From: Myxococcus stipitatus DSM 14675
Lineage (GTDB): Bacteria > Myxococcota > Myxococcia > Myxococcales > Myxococcaceae
Assembly (NCBI RefSeq): GCF_000331735.1
Contig: NC_020126.1
Span: forward strand, 1,860,001-1,924,000
DNA: 64,000 nt
Direction: 5' to 3'
The position numbers were made by a program, and so were the translations under genes. The notes under the pieces were generated by a model. The model worked only from the letters and a program-made list of their open reading frames with translations, was not told the origin of the DNA and did no database searches. Below are positions 11,568-20,967 of the stretch, piece after piece; position 1 is the stretch's first letter; each line of letters begins with the position of its first letter.

Positions 11568-12782
11568 TCATCGGGGGATGAGCGTGATGTCATCCAGATA
11601 CAGGTCCGCCTGCGTCGTCCCCGAGTCATCCTGGAAGTAGAGGTCGCGCAGGGTGCCGGACGTCGCGCCCATGGCGTCGAGGGAGAGCGTCACCTTCCGC
11701 CACTCGCCCGCGACCAGCGGCCCGCCCAGCGCCTCCTCCAGCGAGACGGTCCCCAGCATGTCCGTGCCGTCATGAAGGACGGCGCGCACGAGCTGCCCGC
11801 CGGTGGTTCCCCCATGAACCCACAGCTCGATGGCCTGATACGAAGACAGGTCCACGCCGGGGTGATGCAGGAGCAGACCCGACCAGGTGTCGGGCGTGAA
11901 GCGGATGGACGCGGAGCCCTGGTGGACGATGCCCGTCTCCTCGAGCGAGTGCTCCGCCCAGCTCCAATCCGCGAAGCCGCTCTCCAGCGCGTCCGTGTAG
12001 ATGGCGAGCGCGGAGGCGGGCTCCGGCTCGGTGCGTCCGTCTGTCAGTGCGAGCCCTTGTGACAGCGTCACCGTGCGCAGGCCGCGCAGTTGGATGTGAT
12101 TCAGGATGGCCGCGAAGTCTTGCGTGCGGTACTGCGTGTCGCGCGTGGGGGTGCCGTCCAAGAACTCGTGGAAGACGAGGATGAGCCAGCTCTTCTCCTC
12201 CACGGCCCGGTCAATCCAACCCCTCACCGTGTTGACGGGGACGGTGCGAGCCACGTCATTGCCTCGCAGCTCATAGACGATGGTGTCGCGGAAGTTGCGC
12301 CCGGGATTCACGGTGCGGCTGCTGCCGTAGTGCTGGCGGATGTTCGTGAGCACCTGGGCGTCGTAGCGCCCGTAGGGGATGACGAAGTCGGGCACCGCGG
12401 GCAGGTTCAGCTGGGTCTGCAGCCACACCCGTGAGTCACTCAGCTCGGCGACGAGCTGGGGGCCGGTGAGCGTGGTCAGGTCGGGATGGGTGAGCGAATG
12501 GCTGGCGATGCCATTCCCCTCCGCGACCAATGTCTGGACTTGGGACAGGCTCATGTAGCCACCCCAGCCCTGCGCCAGGGCCTGGGTGATGAGCGCGTAG
12601 GTCGCGCGAATCCCTCTCGAGTTGAGCTGGGGACGCGCCTTCGTGTACTGGGTGGCCCAGCCGTCATCCAGGGTGATGGTGACCATGCCCTGTTCGAACG
12701 GCTGCGCCGCGGACGCGGACAGGGACAGCAGTATCAATGATAACGCGGCAATTCCTCTCAGCTTCTTGGACGACTCCCTCAT
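11568..12782 (-). CDS. Secreted polysaccharide deacetylase with C-terminal b-sandwich
   Basis: A 404-residue protein with signal peptide (LSLILLSLSASAA). The NodB-type catalytic domain shows TLDDGW (catalytic Asp pair), SHSLTHPDLT (metal His-x3-His) and IPYGRYD. Residues from about 265 to the end (SGFADWSWAEHSLEETG to LYLDDITLIPR) look like a carbohydrate-binding b-sandwich. It probably removes acetyl groups from extracellular or cell-wall polysaccharide. It is divergent from the next gene. The start is set by the signal peptide and AGGGGGC upstream. Confidence 0.85.
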   Translation of the reverse strand: MRESSKKLRGIAALSLILLSLSASAAQPFEQGMVTITLDDGWATQYTKARPQLNSRGIRATYALITQALAQGWGGYMSLSQVQTLVAEGNGIASHSLTHPDLTTLTGPQLVAELSDSRVWLQTQLNLPAVPDFVIPYGRYDAQVLTNIRQHYGSSRTVNPGRNFRDTIVYELRGNDVARTVPVNTVRGWIDRAVEEKSWLILVFHEFLDGTPTRDTQYRTQDFAAILNHIQLRGLRTVTLSQGLALTDGRTEPEPASALAIYTDALESGFADWSWAEHSLEETGIVHQGSASIRFTPDTWSGLLLHHPGVDLSSYQAIELWVHGGTTGGQLVRAVLHDGTDMLGTVSLEEALGGPLVAGEWRKVTLSLDAMGATSGTLRDLYFQDDSGTTQADLYLDDITLIPR

Positions 12783-13001
12783 GGACAGCCCCCTGCGAGG
12801 CGCCGCCTCATGCGGCGTCCAGGGGGCGATAGCAGACGAGTCTGATGGCAGGCAACCGTGCAGGCACGCGGACGTGAGTGGCCTGGCGAGCAGCGGGGCC
12901 ACGGGGCCCGTGCGGGGATTGTGTGGGGATTCGAGGTGGGGGTGGTGGTGTTCGTAGAAGCCGTCGCACCCATGACTCTGTCTTTGGAAAGGACACGCTA
13001 C

Positions 13002-13574
13002 ATGAAGAAGCTTGCCGCGCTTGTTGGACTGCTGGGCGTGCTGGGAGCTGCTCCCGCATTGGCCGCGGAGCTGAAGGACGTGTTCGGCAGAGAGGTCCCC
13101 ATCGGGAAGGGGCGGCCGACCGTGGTCCTGTATGCCAACAAGGGCACCCGGGATGAGCTGCGTGAGCACGCCTACCAGTTCGTCTATGACGTGCGAGCGG
13201 GCAAGCCCATCGTCGTGGTGCGGGTGGACCTGCGAGATGTCCCCGGCCTCTTCAAGGGCATGGCGAAGGGGGAGATTCGCAAGAGCCACGCCGAATCGCT
13301 CGACCTGATGCGCAATCTCTTTCAGGAGCACGGTGAGTCGCCTCCCCCCGAGCTCGATACCTCCCTCTTCATGGTCGCCGACAGCAAGGGCGAGCCTCAC
13401 GCGTCGGTGGGGCTGAAGAAGGGCTTCAAGAATGTCTATGCGCAGGTGCTGGACCCCTCGGGGCAGGAGCTGGCCAAGGGGCCCTTCCCACAGAGCGCGG
13501 GCTCGCTCGGCAAGGCGGTGGCCGAAATGACCTCCTCGCCTTCGCATGCCCGCGTCGCCGGCGTGGTCCGCTGA
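13002..13574 (+). CDS. Secreted protein, possible thioredoxin-fold without CxxC
   Basis: A 190-residue protein with signal peptide MKKLAALVGLLGVLGAAPALA. The mature part (DVFGREVPIGKGRPTVVLYANKG, then PIVVVRVDLRD) has the strand-helix pattern of thioredoxin-like proteins but no CxxC, so redox activity is not supported. AAGGA precedes the ATG. A hairpin follows the stop. Function unknown. Confidence 0.7.
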   Translation: MKKLAALVGLLGVLGAAPALAAELKDVFGREVPIGKGRPTVVLYANKGTRDELREHAYQFVYDVRAGKPIVVVRVDLRDVPGLFKGMAKGEIRKSHAESLDLMRNLFQEHGESPPPELDTSLFMVADSKGEPHASVGLKKGFKNVYAQVLDPSGQELAKGPFPQSAGSLGKAVAEMTSSPSHARVAGVVR

Positions 13575-13609
13575 AACACCCCTGTGACATGTTTCGCTGA
13601 AAACCCCGT

Positions 13610-13628
13610 CACGGAGCACGCCTCCGTG
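13610..13628 (+). terminator. Hairpin after the 13.0-13.6 kb gene
   Basis: Stem CACGGAG/CTCCGTG, loop CACGC, 35 bp after the stop at 13574. It is compatible with a terminator; no T-tract. Confidence 0.45.
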
Positions 13629-13656
13629 CCTGGGAGGCTTTGAGCGCCCTTTCGAT

Positions 13657-13685
13657 AGGACCAACCGGGTAGTTGGATTGGTCCT
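13657..13685. other. Hairpin upstream of CARDB gene
   Basis: Perfect 8-bp stem AGGACCAA/TTGGTCCT with a 13-nt loop, in the 219-bp gap before the CARDB lipoprotein. It could be a second terminator or an operator. Nothing else recognised in this gap. Confidence 0.4.
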
Positions 13686-13793
13686 GATATTCGTGGTTTG
13701 TTGTCTCCCCGCGCGCACTGCGTGAGTGCGTGTCTGGAGCCCGTGCCTGGCCGTCGGGGCAGGGCTCCACACGCGACTGCAACGGGAGACTTC

Positions 13794-16700
13794 ATGATGC
13801 GTCGAGAGTGGATGGCACCCGCCACGGGCTGGTGGGTGCTGGGATTGTTGGCCGCGGGGAGTGTCGGCTGTTCGGGAGGAGAGGCACCCTCGGGTGAGCC
13901 GGCTCCGGGAACGGCCTCGAGTGCGTTGATTCAGGGGCCTGACCTGGTCATCACCGGGATGGAGGTTCCGCCGAGCCTTCGCATGGGACCCTACTCAACG
14001 CCTGCGACGGCGTCGGTGAAGGTCTGCAACCAGGGCCTGGACCCCAGCCCGTCGACGCGTGCGCAGCTCTACGTGTCGATGGACGTGACGTTGACGCCGA
14101 TGTTTCCCGGGCCGGTGACGGACCAGGCTCCGCTGGGCTTCGTCGACGTGCCCCCGCTGGCGCCGGGGCAGTGCGCGACCCGGTCCAACACCCTCTCCGC
14201 CGCGCTCCCTCCGGACGCACAGGGCATGGTGGGCGGGTACTACGTGGGCGCCATCATCGACGAGCAGGCGTCGGTGGCGGAGTCGCGCGAGGACAACAAC
14301 ACGTTCGTGAAGGGCCTGGTGGGGATTGGGGATGGCGTGGACCTGGTCGTCACGGCCATCGGGATTCCGGAGAGCCTTCGCGCGAATGGGCCGGGGACGT
14401 CCTCGGTGCCCGCGACGGTGACGGTGTGCAACCAGGGCACGCTGTCGACGCAGTCCACCTCCGTGAATCTCTATGCGTCGATGGACGACGTGCTGATGCC
14501 GACCGGGCCGGGTCCGGGTCCTGGGTATCCGCCGGCGACGGACCAGGCCTTCCTGGGCTCGGTGCCCCTGTCGTGGCTGGACCCCGGGCAGTGCAGGACG
14601 CTCACCACGTCCATCTGGCCCATGCTGCCTCCGGACGCGCAGGGGATGAGCGGCGCGTACTACGTGGGCGCCATCATCGATGAGCAGGGCTCGGTGCCGG
14701 AGCTGCGCGAGGACAACAACATCTTCGTGAAGGGCCTGGTGGGAATGGGCCAGCGGCCCGACCTCATCATCACGGAGCTGAAGGTGGCGGAGAGCCTGCG
14801 GACGAACGGCCCGGGCTCCGCGCCGGTGACCGTGAAGGTGTGCAACCAGGGCACGGACCCGAGCCCCATGGCGCGGGCGCGCCTGTACGTGTCAATGGAC
14901 AAGGTGCTCACGCCGATGCCTCCAGGCCCCGGTCCCCAGGTCACGGACCAGGTGCTCGTAGCGGACATCCCCGTCTCGAACCTCGCCGCGGGACAGTGCA
15001 GGGTGTTCACGGACTCCCTCTGGCCCATGCTCCCTCCGGATGCGCAGGGGATGAACGGCGCGTACTACGTGGGCGCCATCGTCGACGAGCAGGACTGGGT
15101 GGCCGAGCTGCGTGAGGACAACAACACCTTCGTGACGGGGCCAGTGGGGATGGGGCAGGGGCCGGACCTGGTGGTGACGGACCTCGTCATGCCGGAGAGC
15201 TTCCGCGCCAACTCGGGGGCTTCGCAGACGCCGGCGTCGGTGTCGGTGTGCAACCGGGGCACGGAGCCCGCCCCCATGTCTCGCGTGCAGTTGTACGTGT
15301 CGATGGACGCGGAGTTGACGCCCATGATGCCCGGCCCCGGCTATCCGCCGATGGACCAGGCTCCCCTGGGGATGGTCGATATGCCCAACCTGGCTCCAGG
15401 ACAGTGCGCGACCCGGAGCACGAACGTCTGGCCCATGCTCCCACCGGATGCGACGACGCCGAATGGCGCGTACTACGTGGGCGCCATCATCGATGAGCAG
15501 GGCTCGGTGATGGAGCTGCGTGAGGACAACAACATCTTCGTGAAGGGGCTGGTGGGCATCGGGCTGGGGCCCGACCTGGTCGTCACGGCGATGGTGGCTC
15601 CCGCGAGCCTGGCCATGAACGGGCCCGGGGCTGCCCAGACGCCCGCGACGGTGACGGTGTGCAATCAAGGCACGGAGCCGAGCGCCTCGGCCAACGTGAG
15701 CCTGTATGTGTCGATGGACGCCGTGCTGACGCCGATGGGCCCGGGGCCGTTCTTCCCGGCGACGGACCAGAGCTTCCTGCAGTCGTTCCCCGCTCCGGGG
15801 CTCCAGCCGAAGCAGTGCAAGACGCTCTCGACGAGCTTCTGGCCCGTGATTCCGGCGGACGCGCAAGGCGTGGAGGGGGCGTACTACCTGGCGGCCATCG
15901 TCGATGAGCAGAGGGCCGTGCCGGAGCTGCGCGAGGACAACAACATCTTCGTGAAGGGCCTGGTGGGCATTGGCCAGAAGCCAGACCTCATCATCACGGA
16001 GGTGAAGGTCGCGGAGAGCCTTCGGACGAGCGGCCCGGGTGGCTCCTCCAGCGTGACGGTGAAGGTATGCAACCAGGGCTTCCAGCCGAGCAGCCCGACG
16101 CAGGTGGGGTTGTACGTGTCGATGGACAAGGAGTTGACGCCGATGTCGCCGTATCCGGGCTACATGGCGTCGGACCAGGCCTTCATCCGGGACATCGCCG
16201 TGTCGGGCCTCGTGCCGGGGTACTGCAAGTCGTTCACGGAGCCCTTCTGGGGCGTGCTGCCTCCAGACGCGCAGGGGCGGAGTGGCTCGTACTACGTGGG
16301 GGCCATCGTCGATGAGCAGCGCTCCGTGCTGGAGTTGCGCGAGGACAACAACACCTTCGTGACGGGGCCTATCGGCGTGGGCCAGGGGCCGGATCTGGTC
16401 ATCACGAGCCTCGTCATGCCGAACAGCTTCAAGCTGAGCGGTCCGCCCGCGCAGTCGGCGAAGGTGACGGTGTGCAACCGGGGCACGGAGTTCTCTCCGC
16501 AGTCGCGCGTGCACCTGTTCGTGTCGACGGAGGCCGTGTTGGCGCCGCAGCAGCCAGCGCAGCCCTATCCTCCGACGAGCCAGTCGCCTCTCGGATTCGT
16601 GGATGCTCCCGGCCTGGCCCCGGGGCAGTGCTCGACGCGGTCCACGTCCTTCTGGCCCGGGCTCCCGCCGGACGCGCAGGGGATGCAGGGTGGGTACTAC

Positions 16701-17969
16701 GTCGGCGCCATCATCGATGGTGAGTCCGTGGTGCAGGAGCTGCGCGAGGACAACAACACCTTCATGCTGGGGAAGGTGGCCGTGGGTGATGGCCCGGACC
16801 TGGTCGTCAACGGGATGAGCATCCCCGCGAGCGCGCAGCCGGGACAGCCGTTCTCGCTCACCGTGAGGGCGTGCAACCTGGGGACGATGCCGAGTCCTCC
16901 GACGCAAGCCCGGCTCTACATCTCCCTGGATGCCGAGCTGACGCCGATGTCGTCCGGGCCTGGGCCCGCGGCGCTGGACCAGACTCCGATTGGACAGCTC
17001 TCGGTGCCGTCGCTGGGCACGGGGCAGTGTCTGACGATTTCGGGGTCGGCTCCCGCCACGCTGCCGCCGGACGGGCAGGCCGGTGGTGTGTATTACGTCG
17101 GGGTTGTGATGGATGAGCCGTCCTCGGTGGTCGAGCTGCGCGAGGACAACAACGCCTACGCACAGAAGACGATGAGCATCGGCGTCAGGCCGGACCTGGT
17201 CATCAAGGAGGTGCTCTCGCCCGCGAGCGCGCTGCCGAACCAGTCCATCCCGCTGGGGGTCCGTGTGTGCAACCAAGGCACGCAGTCCAGCCCGTCGACC
17301 CAGGCCCGCTTCTATCTGTCGGTGGATGACGAGCTGTCGTTCGCGCTGCCTCCCGGGTCCCCGATGCCCGACCAGGCCTTCCTGGCGCAGGTGTCCGTCC
17401 CGTCGCTCCAGGTGGGGGCGTGCCTCCTGCTCTCGACGTCGGGGCCCGTGACGCTTCCCCCGGATGCCCAGGGGGATGGGCGTTACTTCCTGGGAGCCAT
17501 CATCGACGAGTCCCTGGCGGTGAACGAGCTGCGCGAGGACAACAACACCTTCGCGAAGACGGTCCTCGGGGTGGGGGCGAAGCCGGACCTGGTCATCACG
17601 GAGATGTCGGGCCCCACCACCATCCGCAAGGGAGGCTTCATCACCACCACCATCAAGGTGTGCAATCAGGGCACGCAGCTGAGCAGCGGGAGCGCCGTGC
17701 GGCTCTCTATCTCCATGGACCAGGAGCTCGCCCCGGAAGGGCCGCCGCCGGGTCCGGACCAGCTCATGTTGGCCGAGGTGTCCGTCGACGCCCTGGTGCC
17801 GGGAGCCTGCACCACTCGAGGGTGGAGCCTTCCGGCCCAGTTGCCGCCGGATGCGATGGACCCGGTGGGGGACTACTTCGTGGCCGTCTCCGTGGACCCC
17901 TACCAGCAGGTCGGGGAGCTGCGCGAGGACAACAACATCCGCTTCACCGGGCTCACCGTGACGCCGTAG
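13794..17969 (+). CDS. Lipoprotein with ten tandem CARDB repeats
   Basis: About 1,391 residues. The N-terminus (WWVLGLLAAGSVGCSGG) is a lipoprotein signal. Then ten tandem repeats of about 130 residues each begin with PDLVIT/PDLIIT-like strands, contain VCNQGT and LYVSMD, and end ELREDNN. This is the CARDB (cell-adhesion-related, Ig-like) pattern. The protein is probably anchored to the outer membrane and extended from the surface. Repeats 1-7 are most alike and 8-10 diverge. CGGGAGAC precedes the ATG at 13794. Confidence 0.88.
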   Translation: MMRREWMAPATGWWVLGLLAAGSVGCSGGEAPSGEPAPGTASSALIQGPDLVITGMEVPPSLRMGPYSTPATASVKVCNQGLDPSPSTRAQLYVSMDVTLTPMFPGPVTDQAPLGFVDVPPLAPGQCATRSNTLSAALPPDAQGMVGGYYVGAIIDEQASVAESREDNNTFVKGLVGIGDGVDLVVTAIGIPESLRANGPGTSSVPATVTVCNQGTLSTQSTSVNLYASMDDVLMPTGPGPGPGYPPATDQAFLGSVPLSWLDPGQCRTLTTSIWPMLPPDAQGMSGAYYVGAIIDEQGSVPELREDNNIFVKGLVGMGQRPDLIITELKVAESLRTNGPGSAPVTVKVCNQGTDPSPMARARLYVSMDKVLTPMPPGPGPQVTDQVLVADIPVSNLAAGQCRVFTDSLWPMLPPDAQGMNGAYYVGAIVDEQDWVAELREDNNTFVTGPVGMGQGPDLVVTDLVMPESFRANSGASQTPASVSVCNRGTEPAPMSRVQLYVSMDAELTPMMPGPGYPPMDQAPLGMVDMPNLAPGQCATRSTNVWPMLPPDATTPNGAYYVGAIIDEQGSVMELREDNNIFVKGLVGIGLGPDLVVTAMVAPASLAMNGPGAAQTPATVTVCNQGTEPSASANVSLYVSMDAVLTPMGPGPFFPATDQSFLQSFPAPGLQPKQCKTLSTSFWPVIPADAQGVEGAYYLAAIVDEQRAVPELREDNNIFVKGLVGIGQKPDLIITEVKVAESLRTSGPGGSSSVTVKVCNQGFQPSSPTQVGLYVSMDKELTPMSPYPGYMASDQAFIRDIAVSGLVPGYCKSFTEPFWGVLPPDAQGRSGSYYVGAIVDEQRSVLELREDNNTFVTGPIGVGQGPDLVITSLVMPNSFKLSGPPAQSAKVTVCNRGTEFSPQSRVHLFVSTEAVLAPQQPAQPYPPTSQSPLGFVDAPGLAPGQCSTRSTSFWPGLPPDAQGMQGGYYVGAIIDGESVVQELREDNNTFMLGKVAVGDGPDLVVNGMSIPASAQPGQPFSLTVRACNLGTMPSPPTQARLYISLDAELTPMSSGPGPAALDQTPIGQLSVPSLGTGQCLTISGSAPATLPPDGQAGGVYYVGVVMDEPSSVVELREDNNAYAQKTMSIGVRPDLVIKEVLSPASALPNQSIPLGVRVCNQGTQSSPSTQARFYLSVDDELSFALPPGSPMPDQAFLAQVSVPSLQVGACLLLSTSGPVTLPPDAQGDGRYFLGAIIDESLAVNELREDNNTFAKTVLGVGAKPDLVITEMSGPTTIRKGGFITTTIKVCNQGTQLSSGSAVRLSISMDQELAPEGPPPGPDQLMLAEVSVDALVPGACTTRGWSLPAQLPPDAMDPVGDYFVAVSVDPYQQVGELREDNNIRFTGLTVTP

Positions 17970-18021
17970 TGCGCGTGTAGATGAGGCTCGAGGGGCGGGG
18001 ATGAGACCCGCTCCCTCGGGC

Positions 18022-20841
18022 TCAGCTCCCCAGCGGAGGCTCCGCTGGGGGGCGTGAAATCCACGCGGCGATGAAGACATCCAGCTCGCCGCGCAGCACG
18101 TCCTTGACGCGAGGTGTCCCGGCGCCGGTGCGAGGGTCTTCCACACGAGGGCTGCGACCCACGTAGTAGCGCCGTGCCTCGTCCGTGGTCCCTCCCTGGC
18201 CTGCGACCACACGCGCGGCGATGTCCTTGAGCTCGTCCAGCTCTCCCGCGCCGGTGAGGGTGAGCACGCGGCCGGTGGACTCGTCCTTCACCGTCACCTC
18301 CGTGCGCACTCGCTGGAGGTAGGCGCCCTCGTGGCTCTTCACGGGACGGCCGAGCACCTCCAGCAGCTCCAGCTCGTCCTCGGCGAGCGCGCCGCCTCGG
18401 TGCACCCGCACGTAGGCCCGCTGGCGCTTCTCGTCCTCCAGACGCCGGTGCAGCCCCGCCTCGCCCGCGAGGAAGCCATACGCCCCCGGTCCGGCGATGC
18501 GCACCACCACGCGCGAGGGCTCATCCGCCTCCGCCACCGCCACCGCCTCGTAGCCGCGCCGCTGCGCCCAGCCCAGGTACATGGAGGCCAGCTCCTGCAC
18601 CCACGCCTCCTGCGTCTCCGCCGAGTCGCTCGCGCAGATATCCACCAGCGCCTCGTTGTCCTGCTGCGTGGCTCCGGACGCTTGCAGCGCCTCGGCCATC
18701 TGGACCTCGCGAGCGACGTCCTCCACCTGCCGCGCCGCGGAGGCGAGCTGCACCTCGTTCTTCGCCTCGCGCACCAGCCGGCGCGCGAAGAGGCACGCGG
18801 CCTCCAGGCGCTCCAGCTCGTTGATGTGAGCCTCCACCGTCCGGAAGGCCCGGATGACGTCGGCCGCGTGGGTGGGGTCGTCCCAGAGGTTGGGCGCTTG
18901 TGTCTCCGTCAGCAGGGACGCCCGCCGCTCCTCCAGCTCCGGCCGGCCCGACGAGGCCGCCAGCGCGCGCGCCTTGCCCACCAGCCGGTCCATCTCCACC
19001 AGCAGCGACTTGCGGTCCAGCCGCCGCTTCACCGGAGCGGCACGCGCCGACGGGAGGAGCAGCTGCGCGGTGGGCGCGGGCGGCGGCGAGGCGGGCTCGG
19101 CGACGGCCATGACCCGGCCTCCCGGGCGCGCCTCCACGCGCACGGGCGTCCCAGGGGCCAGCGGCTTGCGAGCAATCTCCACGGCGAGCGCGGCGGTGAG
19201 CGTCTTCTCGATTTCGCGCTGGAGGTAGCGCGCGCCGAACTGGGGCGAGTAGCCCCGCTCCACCAGGATGTCGACGACCTCGGGGGTGACTTCCACGTCC
19301 AGCGAGCGCGCGCGGATGCCCTCGCGCTCCAGGACCCGGCCCACCTCGCGCTGCGCGATTTTTCGGATGTCCACCTTGGACAGGGGCTGGAAGTGACAGA
19401 TGGCGTCGAAGCGGTTGAGGAACTCCGGGCGGAAGGACTCGCCGATGCGGCGGTCCACCTCCGACACCATCTCATCCGCGCGCTTCGTGCCCGCGAAGCC
19501 CATGGCGGGCTCGCGGTACACCTCGGCGCCCACGTTGGACGTGGCGACGATGAGCGTGTTGTTGCACGACACCACCTCGCCCGCGCCGTTGACGAAGGTG
19601 CCCTCGTCGAAGAGCTGGAGGAAGCGGTCATGCACGCTGCGCGCGGCCTTCTCGAACTCGTCGAGCAGCAGCACGGAGAACACCTTGCCGTCCAGGAGCG
19701 CGCTCAGCTCGCCACGCCGGGTCTCCAGCGCCGGAGCCCAGGACGCGCCGAAGGGCACGCTCTCGTCTCCGTCGTTGGGGTAGTCCGCCATGTTCAGGCG
19801 CACCAACCGGTCCGCCGAGCCGAAGAGGTACTCCGCCAGGAGCTTCGCGAGCTGCGTCTTGCCCACGCCCGTGGGGCCCGCGAACAGGAACACGCCCAGC
19901 GGTCGCCGAGGGTCGTTCAGCCCCGCCTTGAGCAGCGCCACCGAGCGCAGCACGGCCCCCACCGCGTCCGTCTGGCCCAAGAGCCGCTCGCCGAAGAAGC
20001 GCTCGGTCTCCTCCAGGTCCAGCGGCATGGCGTCGTCCACCACGAAGCGCGGCAGGCGCGTGGCGGCACAGAAGCGGGTGAGCACGTCCTCGGGGCCGAC
20101 GTGGTCCTTGGCCGCGCCCGCCGCTTCGGCCGCGGTCTCCTTCAGCAGCTCGATGGCCTTGCGCGGCATGCGCTGGGCCAGCAGGAACTTGGCGGACAGT
20201 CGCAGGGCCAGGTCACACGCCGCGGGGTCGATGGGCAACCGCAGCTCGCGCTCCAGCTCCTCGGCCACGCGGCCCACGACCCAGCGCGCCTTCTCGAGCG
20301 GCGGCTCGTGCAGGGGCAGGAGGTGCAGCCGCTCCGCCAGGGCCTCATCGGAGCGCACCAGCTCCTGGACGCGCTTGGGCTCCGTCTCGAAGATGAAGCG
20401 CATGCCGCCGGTGCGCAGGGCGCGCACGGCCACGGGCGCCAGCGGGCCACCCAGGGCCGCGGGCAGGTCTCGGATGTAGACGATGGGGCAGGCGTGCCGC
20501 GCGAGGTGCGCGAGCAGCTCCTCGAAGCTCTCCGCGGCCTGACGCTGGGTGCTGCGCGCCAGGATGTTGGCGACGGAGACCTCCACCAGTCGTGCCTGGG
20601 AGAGCTCCGCGTCCACGCGGCCCTCGGCGATGCGGCGTGCGACCTCTTGCACGAGCGCGCTCTTGCCCACGCCCGGGTCGCCCGCCAGCAGCGGGTGCTT
20701 GCCGCCTCGAGTCAGCAGACCGAGCACCTCCGTCACCGCGGCATCCACGCCGTGGGCGGCCGGCAACCGCCCTTCGCGGGCCATCGCGGTCAGGTCTCGG
20801 TCGATGAGTCTTTCCTGGTCCTCGCTCTTCCTCGTCGCCAT
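18022..20841 (-). CDS. AAA+ Clp-type ATPase fused to GGQ-less RF2-like domain
   Basis: A 939-residue fusion. Residues 1-600 are Hsp100/ClpA-like: first AAA+ with Walker A GDPGVGKS (54-61) but a degenerate Walker B (IVYIRDLP, no DE); second AAA+ with GPTGVGKT (322-329), Walker B LLLDEFEK, sensor 1 NNTLIVATSN and sensor 2 FGARYLQREIE. There is no ClpA N-domain and no ClpB middle domain. Residues about 630-930 match class-I release factor RF2: NLWDDP, SMYLGWAQRRGYE, YGFLAGEAGLHRR and the C-terminal end EDPRTGAGTPRVKDVLRGELDVFI. The SPF codon-recognition loop and the GGQ catalytic motif are both missing (SHEGAY lies where GGQ belongs). A ribosome-linked unfoldase or rescue role is inference. Confidence 0.85.
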   Translation of the reverse strand: MATRKSEDQERLIDRDLTAMAREGRLPAAHGVDAAVTEVLGLLTRGGKHPLLAGDPGVGKSALVQEVARRIAEGRVDAELSQARLVEVSVANILARSTQRQAAESFEELLAHLARHACPIVYIRDLPAALGGPLAPVAVRALRTGGMRFIFETEPKRVQELVRSDEALAERLHLLPLHEPPLEKARWVVGRVAEELERELRLPIDPAACDLALRLSAKFLLAQRMPRKAIELLKETAAEAAGAAKDHVGPEDVLTRFCAATRLPRFVVDDAMPLDLEETERFFGERLLGQTDAVGAVLRSVALLKAGLNDPRRPLGVFLFAGPTGVGKTQLAKLLAEYLFGSADRLVRLNMADYPNDGDESVPFGASWAPALETRRGELSALLDGKVFSVLLLDEFEKAARSVHDRFLQLFDEGTFVNGAGEVVSCNNTLIVATSNVGAEVYREPAMGFAGTKRADEMVSEVDRRIGESFRPEFLNRFDAICHFQPLSKVDIRKIAQREVGRVLEREGIRARSLDVEVTPEVVDILVERGYSPQFGARYLQREIEKTLTAALAVEIARKPLAPGTPVRVEARPGGRVMAVAEPASPPPAPTAQLLLPSARAAPVKRRLDRKSLLVEMDRLVGKARALAASSGRPELEERRASLLTETQAPNLWDDPTHAADVIRAFRTVEAHINELERLEAACLFARRLVREAKNEVQLASAARQVEDVAREVQMAEALQASGATQQDNEALVDICASDSAETQEAWVQELASMYLGWAQRRGYEAVAVAEADEPSRVVVRIAGPGAYGFLAGEAGLHRRLEDEKRQRAYVRVHRGGALAEDELELLEVLGRPVKSHEGAYLQRVRTEVTVKDESTGRVLTLTGAGELDELKDIAARVVAGQGGTTDEARRYYVGRSPRVEDPRTGAGTPRVKDVLRGELDVFIAAWISRPPAEPPLGS
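18028..18050. terminator. Strong hairpin between convergent genes
   Basis: A perfect 10-bp stem (CCCCAGCGGA/TCCGCTGGGG, loop GGC) overlaps the last codons of the AAA+/RF gene and lies 59 bp after the CARDB stop. It probably terminates both. Confidence 0.55.
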
Positions 20842-20967
20842 GTCTCGTCAACCGCCCCCTCGCCGGAGCACGCACTCTAACCGCTGAACCGCCGAGGTGA
20901 GTGTGCAATCCCGGCGAGGCAGCCGGATGCCCCTGGAGCGCGGGGCCGGACGGACGCGAGGTACGCG

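Noticed and set aside
13930-17950. Regularly repeated DNA that might suggest CRISPR
   Set aside because: Units are about 400 bp, in frame and diverged at third positions; they encode CARDB domains. No CRISPR array or cas gene was seen in the window.
14892-18212. 1,100-codon minus-strand ORF across the CARDB gene
   Set aside because: His/Arg-rich antisense shadow of the repeat array; the plus-strand frame has signal peptide and conserved repeats.
18331-20880. Long plus-strand ORF antisense to the AAA+/RF gene
   Set aside because: Composition typical of antisense in GC-rich DNA; the minus strand has intact ATPase motifs.
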